NCBI GenBank assembly: GCA_024277095.1
Contig: JAJRVX010000022.1
Location: 1-7,196, forward strand
Direction of reading: 5' to 3'
Length of the DNA stretch: 7,196 bases
DNA from: DUEN01 sp024277095
Lineage (GTDB): Bacteria > Chloroflexota > Anaerolineae > DUEN01
In this document: positions 1 to 4,801 of the stretch, one piece after another
How positions within the stretch are numbered: position 1 is the stretch's first letter
How the letters are laid out: each line of letters begins with the position of its first letter
Made by a program: the position numbers and the translations under genes
Notes under the pieces: model-generated
What the model saw: only the letters and a program-made list of their open reading frames with translations
Databases searched by the model: none
What the model was told of the DNA's origin: nothing

Positions 1-183
1 CTCGATCTCCTTGGCGACGGTGACGCCGTCATGGGTGATGGTGGGCGCACCCCACTTCTTGTCCAACGCCACGTTGCGGCCCTTGGGGCCCAACGTCGTC
101 TTCACCGCATTCGCCAGCGTGTCCACACCGATCTTGAGATTTCGACGAGCTTCCTCCGAAAAGACCAACTGCTTCGCAGGCAT
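1..183 (-). CDS. groEL: Chaperonin GroEL (60 kDa), N-terminal 61 residues, cut by window edge
   Basis: This is the first 61 codons of the large chaperonin subunit, which forms the double-ring ATP-driven folding chamber in the cytoplasm and works with GroES. The translation begins MPAKQLVFSEEARRNLKIG. It contains the hallmark TLGPKGRN at residues 30-37, part of the nucleotide-binding site, then GAPTIT and DGVTVAKEIE, and it aligns without gaps to the start of known GroELs. Residue 51, a lysine in the E. coli protein, is histidine here; this position varies between phyla. The ATG at 183-181 is preceded on the minus strand by a very strong GGAGGAGG ribosome-binding site. The gene follows groES on the same strand after a 91-bp gap, the usual groESL operon order. 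The remaining roughly 480 residues lie outside the window, so completeness cannot be judged. Confidence 0.97.
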   Translation of the reverse strand, partial: MPAKQLVFSEEARRNLKIGVDTLANAVKTTLGPKGRNVALDKKWGAPTITHDGVTVAKEIE

Positions 184-274
184 AACCTACCTCCTCCCTC
201 CACATTCGATCTCGATCGTTCCTTTTCCCTTCCAGCACGATGTGCGGGATCCTTGTTCGGGAGAGAAGCGCGGA

Positions 275-577
275 TTACCCCTCGATGATCGCCAGGATGT
301 CAGATTCTCGCAGGACCAGGACCTTGTTGTCGCCGTCCAGCTTCACCTCGGTGCCCGCGTACTTGGCGAACAGCACCCGATCGCCCAGCTTGACATCCAT
401 GGGGATCCGATTGCCATTCTCATCCCGGGCACCCGGCCCCACGGCGATCACCTTGCCCTGCTGCGGCTTCTCCTTGGCCGTCTCCGGCAAGATGATGCCG
501 CTGGCCGTACGCTCCTCCTCCTCAATCGGCTCGATGACGACTCGGTCACCCAGTGGGCGTAGCTTGACATCTGCCAT
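275..577 (-). CDS. groES: Co-chaperonin GroES (10 kDa)
   Basis: This protein is the lid of the GroEL folding chamber, a heptameric ring that caps the cavity in the ATP-bound state. At 100 residues it matches the usual family length of 95-105. It starts MADVKLRPLGDRVVIEP. The mobile loop lies around residues 18-34, with the hydrophobic tripeptide IIL (28-30) that docks on GroEL. The GDRVLFAKYAGTEVK segment (65-79) and the C-terminal LVLRESDILAIIEG are typical of the family. The frame is open further upstream, to 613, but I chose the ATG at 577: it matches the family start and has a GGAGG ribosome-binding site immediately before it, while the extension is a low-complexity glutamate-rich stretch. 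The gene sits 117 bp downstream of hsp20 and 91 bp upstream of groEL, all on the minus strand, so one stress transcript is likely. Confidence 0.97.
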   Translation of the reverse strand: MADVKLRPLGDRVVIEPIEEEERTASGIILPETAKEKPQQGKVIAVGPGARDENGNRIPMDVKLGDRVLFAKYAGTEVKLDGDNKVLVLRESDILAIIEG

Positions 578-616
578 AGGTTCCTCCTCACCTTCCTCTT
601 GTGATGACATCAAGTA

Positions 617-660
617 CCGGATGCCTCCCTTACCTTACCTATCCCTGAGCGAGCATCCGG
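617..660 (-). repeat. Inverted repeat between hsp20 and groES
   Basis: CCGGATGC (617-624) and its exact complement GCATCCGG (653-660) form an 8-bp stem around a 28-nt loop. The loop contains, on the minus strand, the short direct repeat GGTAAGGTAAGG. The repeat lies in the untranslated gap upstream of groES. It is not a CIRCE element (TTAGCACTC-N9-GAGTGCTAA), because both sequence and spacing differ. There is no T tract after either arm, so it does not look like a simple terminator. It could be an mRNA processing or attenuating stem between hsp20 and groES, an operator, or chance in GC-rich DNA. Confidence 0.35.
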
Positions 661-694
661 CACCTGAAGCACGACATCGGAGTCAAGGAACGCC

Positions 695-1138
695 TTACTT
701 CACGTTGACCTTGATCGTCTTAGGCCGAACCGCCTCCGCCTTCGGTATGCGCAAGGTCAACACGCCGTTGCGGAAGGTCGCCTCGGCCTTGTCCACATCC
801 ACGGGGACATTGATGGTGAGCACGCGACGGAACGCCCCTCGTGCTCGCTCCTGGAGCACGTAATTCACCCCCTCCACCGGCGGAGGGAACTCGCCCTTGA
901 TGGTCAACGTCTCGCCCTCGAGCGTGATCTCCACATCCTCCGGCTCCACCCCAGGGATGGAAGCGATGATGACGACCTCCTCCGGGGTGGTATATGCGTC
1001 CACCGGGAGCCGGATCTCCCGCTCCCGAGAGGAGGATGTCCACCGCGAGCGAGAGAGGCTCTCCTCAAAGAGGCGATCCATCGCATCGCGCAGATTCATG
1101 ATATCGCTGATTGGATCCCATCGCGTGAGGTTCGTCAT
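695..1138 (-). CDS. Small heat-shock protein, Hsp20/alpha-crystallin family
   Basis: This is an ATP-independent cytoplasmic holdase that assembles into oligomers and keeps unfolding proteins soluble for refolding by ATP-dependent chaperones. It has 147 residues, typical of bacterial family members. The N-terminal arm MTNLTRWDPISDIMNLRDAM is characteristic of the family. The alpha-crystallin domain spans about residues 43-133, with LPVDAYTTPEEVVIIASIPGV, the ER..GAFRR segment (97-105) and the signature GVLTLRIPK (125-133). A C-terminal IKV (142-144) matches the I-x-I/V tail motif that bridges dimers. The ATG at 1138 is chosen because AGGAGA lies just upstream and the family start fits; the frame stays open to 1201 but that extension has no family similarity. 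It is the first gene of the minus-strand folding block and has a striking array of 11-bp repeats upstream. Confidence 0.95.
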   Translation of the reverse strand: MTNLTRWDPISDIMNLRDAMDRLFEESLSRSRWTSSSREREIRLPVDAYTTPEEVVIIASIPGVEPEDVEITLEGETLTIKGEFPPPVEGVNYVLQERARGAFRRVLTINVPVDVDKAEATFRNGVLTLRIPKAEAVRPKTIKVNVK

Positions 1139-1199
1139 GACATCTCTCCTTTTCTCCACAAACACCTGTCCACGGCACAATCCATCCCAACCGACCACC

Positions 1200-1205
1200 A
1201 ATCTA
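1200..1205 (-). promoter_or_regulatory. Candidate -10 element for hsp20
   Basis: On the minus strand, TAGATT matches the TATAAT consensus at four of six positions. It lies 62 bp before the hsp20 ATG and 9 bp after the last unit of the 11-bp repeat array. The hexamer 17 bp upstream (ATGTCT, 1228-1223) is a poor -35. A promoter with no good -35 but with repeats in that place is what an activator-dependent promoter looks like. This is inference; no transcription start is known. Confidence 0.4.
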
Positions 1206-1214
1206 TCGATCCGT

Positions 1215-1253
1215 CATTAGAAAGACATTAGCGGCCCGTTAGCATTTCGTTAG
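1215..1253 (-). promoter_or_regulatory. Four 11-bp-spaced direct repeats, candidate operator upstream of hsp20
   Basis: On the plus strand, CATTAG (1215-1220), CATTAG (1226-1231), CGTTAG (1237-1242) and CGTTAG (1248-1253) recur at exactly 11-bp intervals. On the transcribed minus strand this reads CTAACG, CTAACG, CTAATG, CTAATG towards hsp20. The 5-bp spacers are unrelated to each other, so the hexamer is what is kept. Repeats one helical turn apart place a regulator on a single DNA face. This geometry is known for winged-helix activators of the OmpR/PhoB type and for SARP-family activators, where the last repeat also sits about one -35 distance from the -10. The array begins 77 bp before the hsp20 ATG. 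The regulator is unknown and is not encoded in this window. Confidence 0.6.
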
Positions 1254-1330
1254 ATGGCTCGCACCGCACAGAGACAGGGAATGTAGGGAAAGGAGAACTC
1301 GATTCTATCTCCCCGCGAGTGGCCGTCCGA

Positions 1331-1795
1331 TCACACCGCTCCCCCGTCAGCGCCTCCCCGGCCGGCCTCGTCGATGACCCGCTGCAGCTCCTCCTTCGCC
1401 CTCGTCAGATCACGCTCATGCACGAGCAGATGATCGGTCGAGAACGCGGAGACCACCAGCAGCGGGATCCCGGCCGCGGCCAGCGCCTGCGCCAGAGGGG
1501 CCAGGTAACCGGCCACGTCCAACGCGATGGATTGCTCCAGTGTGATCAGCCGCCAGCCGCGCTCCACGACCGCATCCGGCCAGTCCCCTGCCATGCGTCC
1601 CCAGGCCGCCTCCGTGAGCAGAACCGTCGTCTCCTCGGCGGAGCGGACCAGGGACAGGAACTCGCAGGGGGCTTGCTGATCGAACCGGGCCAGCAACATC
1701 GAGCACGCGGCCGCCGGTAAACGGACGAGCACAAAGGGGGGGGGGTCCACGCGCAGCCGGGTGGCTGCCAACAGAGCACGTACCCGCTCTTCCAC
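1331..1795 (-). CDS. ACT-domain protein (ACT_3/ACT_7-like, amino-acid-sensing family)
   Basis: This is a small cytoplasmic protein of 154 residues resembling the stand-alone tandem ACT proteins (DUF2241/CASTOR-like). These are thought to bind amino acids or related ligands; no reaction can be assigned. The N-terminal half has LLAATRLRVDPPPFVLVRLP (8-27), the usual entry strand of this family, then EETTVLLTE (54-62). The C-terminal half has GWRLITLEQSIALDVAGYLA (80-99) followed by AGIPLLVVSAF (108-118) and STDHLLV (119-125), the most diagnostic segment. I prefer the GTG at 1795 as start because GGGAGAGG lies 5 bases upstream. The frame also offers a TTG at 1810 with no clear ribosome-binding site. 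A run of ten C residues spans codons 17-20 and encodes Asp-Pro-Pro-Pro; similarity is in frame on both sides, so the gene reads as intact. It ends 192 bp before hsp20 and probably has its own transcript. Confidence 0.8.
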   Translation of the reverse strand: MEERVRALLAATRLRVDPPPFVLVRLPAAACSMLLARFDQQAPCEFLSLVRSAEETTVLLTEAAWGRMAGDWPDAVVERGWRLITLEQSIALDVAGYLAPLAQALAAAGIPLLVVSAFSTDHLLVHERDLTRAKEELQRVIDEAGRGGADGGAV

Positions 1796-1841
1796 AATGA
1801 CCTCTCCCAAAGCGTATCCGAGAATTCACCGGTAAGGTGGC

Positions 1842-1905
1842 TGAGGGATGCCCTCAACACGCGCTCCATGGGGGAGGGAGAAGTGGAGGGGAGGCTCCCT
1901 CCACT
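1842..1905. repeat. Two stem-loops between the GH172 and ACT genes
   Basis: TGAGGG (1842-1847) pairs with CCCTCA (1851-1856) around a 3-nt loop. AGTGGAGGG (1882-1890) pairs with CCCTCCACT (1897-1905) around a 6-nt loop, a perfect 9-bp stem. The larger stem begins 13 bp past the stop codon of the minus-strand GH172 gene, the right place for a transcript end, but no T tract follows. Its GGAGGG...CCCTCC core resembles the last hairpin of the repeats at 3065-3250 and 4545-4700, so it may be a related remnant. It could also act as an mRNA 3' stabilising stem. Confidence 0.5.
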
Positions 1906-1917
1906 CCAGACACGCAC

Positions 1918-3015
1918 TCAAATCACCTCAAGGAAATTATGATCGGGAAATGGGGGGAAGGGGGCATGCGGCTCAGCCTGATACCAGAAACCCACCGAGG
2001 CGATGTCGTCCTGCAGCGGGAGATATCGCCGCTGTCCGCCGATGGGCGATCGCCATCCCAACGCCTGGATGGTGACCCGCAGATCCTGCTCAAAGCGAAT
2101 GGGATCCATGATGTGCCATCGGTACATCCCAAAGCGCTGCTGACTGCGATACAGGCCATCCGGCCGGATCACCTGCGGGAGGCCGCTGAAGGGGGCCGAG
2201 AACTCACAATACTGGCCCTCTGGTTGCTCGAAGTCCCACGCCCCCCCGAAGTAATCCTCCGTGCCCGTGCCGCAAATGGTGGGGAAGTCCCCATCCCCAT
2301 CGATGTAGAACTTGACCTCGCCCTCGCCCCACCAGCCGTTGTTATGGACGCCCCAGGCGATATAGGTTCCCACGTAGTGTCCCCATCCCTGAACGCCGTC
2401 CAGGATGGTATGCACCTCCATATAAGGCAGCGGGTTGCTTCGCCGCCACTGAGCATGGAAGTAGGCGACATCCTCCGGGACCTCGGTCAACGTGTAGTCG
2501 ATCTGATAATAGAAACCTCGGATCTCATCCTCCGTCAGGTTCTCGATGGTGATGCGGGCGGATCTCCGGAACGGCATCTCCCAATAGGAGTTGAAGCCGC
2601 CCGCCGGGTTGACGGCCACAGGCAGCGAGGCGATGTTGGCCCGCTCGCACCATCCCATGCAGAAGAAGTCCCCCAGGGGGGTCTCCACGCTGGGCGTCTC
2701 CTCGTCATCCCAATACATGTGCAGGACGATCCGCCGCCACGCGCTGGGATGCACCGTCAGCCAGATATGCTGGATCGCCCCCGGGCCCTGGATATCCGCC
2801 AGCGTCACGGTGGCATTCCCGGGCACGTCGATGGAGGGGGAGACCTTCCACCCCTGGCCGAGTTCCCGGGCCGCGACGGCGCCCGTGCCCTCGGTCGCCA
2901 TCCCGCCCTTTCCCTTCTCGCCGGTGAAATTCTCCGCGCTGATGGAACGGGTGACGGCACGCGAGAGCCGAGAGAGATTCCCCAGCCCCATGTGCAAACC
3001 GTTGAACGACGACAT
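1918..3015 (-). CDS. GH172 (DUF2961) family glycoside hydrolase
   Basis: This is a 365-residue protein of the DUF2961 family, now glycoside hydrolase family 172. Characterised members act on alpha-D-fructofuranosides, difructose dianhydride I or D-arabinofuranosides, through a jelly-roll fold that assembles as oligomers. Family marks are the N-terminal SAENFTGEKGKGG (26-38), GPGAIQHIWLTV (77-88), the tryptophan-rich WGVHNNGWWGEGEVKFYIDG (221-240) and GTGTEDYFGGAW (249-260). Glu231 in the GEGE motif and Glu253 in GTGTEDY are spaced like the family's two catalytic glutamates, so I infer an active enzyme. The C-terminal SQQRFGMYRWHIMDPIRFEQ (291-310) is also typical. There is no signal peptide, so the enzyme should work in the cytoplasm on imported sugar. 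The ATG at 3015 has a strong AGGAGGAG site just upstream. An MFS permease gene lies 282 bp upstream on the same strand, which hints at a transport-hydrolysis pair. The substrate cannot be told from the sequence. Confidence 0.9.
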   Translation of the reverse strand: MSSFNGLHMGLGNLSRLSRAVTRSISAENFTGEKGKGGMATEGTGAVAARELGQGWKVSPSIDVPGNATVTLADIQGPGAIQHIWLTVHPSAWRRIVLHMYWDDEETPSVETPLGDFFCMGWCERANIASLPVAVNPAGGFNSYWEMPFRRSARITIENLTEDEIRGFYYQIDYTLTEVPEDVAYFHAQWRRSNPLPYMEVHTILDGVQGWGHYVGTYIAWGVHNNGWWGEGEVKFYIDGDGDFPTICGTGTEDYFGGAWDFEQPEGQYCEFSAPFSGLPQVIRPDGLYRSQQRFGMYRWHIMDPIRFEQDLRVTIQALGWRSPIGGQRRYLPLQDDIASVGFWYQAEPHAPFPPFPDHNFLEVI

Positions 3016-3046
3016 GTGCTCCTCCTGACCTTCTGTTCATGTAAGA

Positions 3047-3072
3047 GTGCGTCTGAAAGTGTGTCTGAGAAA
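3047..3072. repeat. Short tandem direct repeat upstream of the GH172 gene
   Basis: GTGCGTCTGAAA (3047-3058) is followed directly by GTGTGTCTGAGAAA (3059-3072), two near-copies differing by one base and a 2-base insertion. The pair starts 31 bp upstream of the GH172 start codon, inside its likely promoter and leader region, and abuts the conserved end of the hairpin repeat at 3065. It could be a regulator site, or a footprint made when the neighbouring repeat inserted. Confidence 0.4.
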
Positions 3073-3250
3073 TGTCATTGCCTCTGCTGTGGGGAAGCCC
3101 GGAGGGGCCTCGCCCCTCCGGAAAAAGACCATCTTCCGCCTTCAACCTGCCCGGCCTCGGCCCAGATCCCTTCGGAAAGGGCCGAGAAAGGCAGGTACAG
3201 GCCGAAAAAGCGGGATTTCTGTAGAGGGGTGGCCCCCTCCACACCTCCCC
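3065..3250 (+). repeat. Intergenic hairpin repeat, copy 1 (full three-hairpin form)
   Basis: Three stem-loops follow each other. Hairpin A is CCGGAGGGG (3099-3107) with CCCCTCCGG (3113-3121), loop CCTCG. Hairpin B is nested: ACCTGCC (3145-3151) with GGCAGGT (3190-3196) outside CTCGGCCC (3156-3163) with GGGCCGAG (3179-3186). Hairpin C is at 3221-3229 with 3234-3242, 8 of 9 pairs, followed by CACCTCCCC. Positions 3065-3098 are 31/34 identical to the complement of 6305-6338. The hairpin order and several flanking words match the copy at 4545-4700. The element fills most of the 282-bp gap between MFS1 and GH172. Hairpins B and C could also weaken read-through, but there is no T tract. Confidence 0.75.
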
Positions 3251-3297
3251 CTGGTGAGAGCCCGAAAACAGATTTCCTCGGAGGGGCTACCGCAGGC

Positions 3298-4464
3298 TCA
3301 AGGTGCCAGCGCGGGAACCGGGCGCTCCACCCCGCCCGACACCCGCATGAGCTGCGTCAACACCAGCGCCAGGGAGACGATGCCGACGCCGAAGAGGAAC
3401 GTGTACTGCGACCCGAACAGCGCCCACACCCATCCTCCGGCCAACGGCAGGATCACGGCGGAGATGTGATTGATGCTCTGGGCGACGGAGACGTTGCCCG
3501 TGATATCGTCCGGGGACACGGCGATCCGCTTGAAGTAGGATGACAGCGCGATGCCCACCCCGCCCAGCACGCTGTCCATGATGAAGAGGACGTAGAGCAC
3601 CTTCAGCCAGGGAAGGTACGCATACCCCAGGAAGATGCCGATCAGCAGGATGTAGTTGATGGTGAGCACGCGGCGCTCGCCGAAGCGGGCCACCAGCCGA
3701 CCGATTTGGGGGCCGGCGTACGTGTTGATCAGGCTGTTGACCAGGTAGAGCAGGGCCGTCTGCTGGGTGCTGATGCCGTACTCCTTCACCAACAGGAAGA
3801 TCGCAAAGGTGCTGGCGATATGGCGTCGGCTCCCCATGAGGAACGTGAGGATGTAATAGAGCCAATAACGACGCCGTATGGGCATGGACGATCGGCGCGG
3901 CAACGCCTTCCGGCCCGGCTGCTTCATGAACGGCATGAGCACCAGCCCGCCCACGATGAGAGCGATCCCCGAGGCGTTCAAGATGCTGCGCTCGCCGACG
4001 TGCCGGACCACGAGCGCCGTGATCCCCGTCGCCGCGATGGACGCCGCCGCGATGACGCCGTTGATCTTTCCCAACACCCGCGGCGCCTGATCGGTATGAG
4101 AGCCCAGCAGCGCCACAGCGGAGGATCCGTTATAGAAATAATGGAACCCGACGCTGGTTGCCATCGTCGCCACCAGCAACGTCGTCACGCTGTTGGAGTG
4201 GCCGGTCATCATCAGCCCGATCCCCAGGATGATCGTGGAAAAGGCCATGATGCGCATTTCGGGCATGAGTAGCGCCAACAGGGCAAACGTGAACCCGAGC
4301 AGACCGGGGATCTCTCGCAGCGACTGGATCAAGCCGATCTGCTCGGGTCGCACGCCGATCTCGCCCACGGCGAAGTTGTTGAAGATGGACATCCAGATGC
4401 TGAAGCCGAAGAACAGCAGGAAGTTCGATACGATCAAAGTCAGAAACAAACGCCGATTCACCAT
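3298..4464 (-). CDS. Major facilitator superfamily (MFS) transporter, 388 residues
   Basis: This is a cytoplasmic-membrane secondary transporter with no assignable substrate. The protein is hydrophobic throughout, with about 11-12 membrane segments. The first is at about residues 6-29; later ones lie near 41-67, 71-87, 92-120, 133-153, 160-180, 201-226, 234-255, 267-285, 287-310, 328-350 and 355-373. The basic central cytoplasmic loop KQPGRKALPRRSSMPIRRR (181-199) separates the two six-helix halves. GPQIGRLVARFGERR (251-265) is the second-half version of MFS motif A. I chose the ATG at 4464, preceded by GAGGG at good spacing. The frame stays open to 4569, but that extension would translate part of a hairpin repeat and is not membrane-protein-like. 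A weak -10 (TACTAT, 4496-4491) lies upstream on the minus strand. The gene is divergent from a second MFS gene and lies upstream of GH172, so export or uptake of a small sugar is a guess. Confidence 0.9.
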   Translation of the reverse strand: MVNRRLFLTLIVSNFLLFFGFSIWMSIFNNFAVGEIGVRPEQIGLIQSLREIPGLLGFTFALLALLMPEMRIMAFSTIILGIGLMMTGHSNSVTTLLVATMATSVGFHYFYNGSSAVALLGSHTDQAPRVLGKINGVIAAASIAATGITALVVRHVGERSILNASGIALIVGGLVLMPFMKQPGRKALPRRSSMPIRRRYWLYYILTFLMGSRRHIASTFAIFLLVKEYGISTQQTALLYLVNSLINTYAGPQIGRLVARFGERRVLTINYILLIGIFLGYAYLPWLKVLYVLFIMDSVLGGVGIALSSYFKRIAVSPDDITGNVSVAQSINHISAVILPLAGGWVWALFGSQYTFLFGVGIVSLALVLTQLMRVSGGVERPVPALAP

Positions 4465-4544
4465 GAAATTCCCTCTAACGCTGACAGGAGATAGTACTGC
4501 CCCGAACCGTAGACATAAAAAGGCCCTCCTGCACGAAGGAAGCT

Positions 4545-4700
4545 TCTTTTGAGGGGTTGCGCCCCTCAAAAGAGACTCCCCGGTTTCCGCCCCTCACCTG
4601 CCTCGCCCGGCCTTGCCCACCCGAATCAGGCCGGGAAAGGACAGGTGCAAAGCGGAAAAAGAGGATGTTTTGGCGGAGGGAGGTCCCTCCGCACCTCCCC
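4545..4700 (+). repeat. Intergenic hairpin repeat, copy 2 (full three-hairpin form)
   Basis: This has the same layout as copy 1 with mostly different stem bases. Hairpin A is a perfect 12-bp stem, TCTTTTGAGGGG (4545-4556) with CCCCTCAAAAGA (4562-4573), loop TTGCG. Hairpin B is a 75-bp imperfect palindrome with three paired blocks: TTTCCGC (4584-4590) with GCGGAAA (4652-4658), CACCTG (4595-4600) with CAGGTG (4642-4647), and CCCGGCC (4606-4612) with GGCCGGG (4629-4635). Hairpin C is GCGGAGGG (4673-4680) with CCCTCCGC (4685-4692), then CACCTCCCC as in copy 1. GAAAAAG followed by GGAT between B and C is also shared. It lies between the starts of two divergent genes, where no transcript ends, so a terminator role for those genes is excluded. 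Confidence 0.75.
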
Positions 4701-4766
4701 GTGGGCTTGCGATAGGCCTGGCGGAACTCCCACCATTTTGGATACACTACCTTACGCAAGGAGTTA

Positions 4767-4795
4767 TTGTCTTTCCCGATGCTCGTGTATATACT
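4767..4795 (+). promoter_or_regulatory. Sigma70-type promoter giving a leaderless MFS2 transcript
   Basis: A -35-like TTGTCT (4767-4772) and a good -10 TATACT (4790-4795, five of six consensus bases) are separated by exactly 17 bp. The expected transcription start, about 7 bases past the -10, is position 4802, which is the A of the ATG of the downstream MFS gene. The only ribosome-binding-like bases (TGGAG, 4795-4799) would then lie outside the mRNA and are in any case only 2 bases from the ATG, too close for normal use. Confidence 0.55.
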
Positions 4796-4801
4796 GGAGA
4801 C

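Noticed and set aside
1882..1905. Intrinsic terminator for GH172
   Set aside because: The 9-bp stem is well placed, but no T tract follows on the minus strand, so I list it only as a stem-loop.
1837..3543. 568-codon open frame on the plus strand opposite the GH172 gene
   Set aside because: It crosses the GH172 gene, a hairpin repeat and part of MFS1, and has no family likeness or ribosome-binding site. It is an antisense shadow.
4475..4480. CTAACG just upstream of MFS1, matching the hexamer of the hsp20 array
   Set aside because: It is a single copy with no partner 11 bp away on either side and sits within the ribosome-binding region. Chance is the simplest reading.
4465..4569. N-terminal extension of MFS1
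   Set aside because: The extra 35 residues would translate a hairpin repeat arm and are polar and basic before the first membrane segment. The ATG at 4464 has a proper ribosome-binding site.
4613..4801. N-terminal extension of MFS2
   Set aside because: The extra 63 residues cover hairpins B and C of the repeat and a good promoter. The absence of stops there looks accidental.
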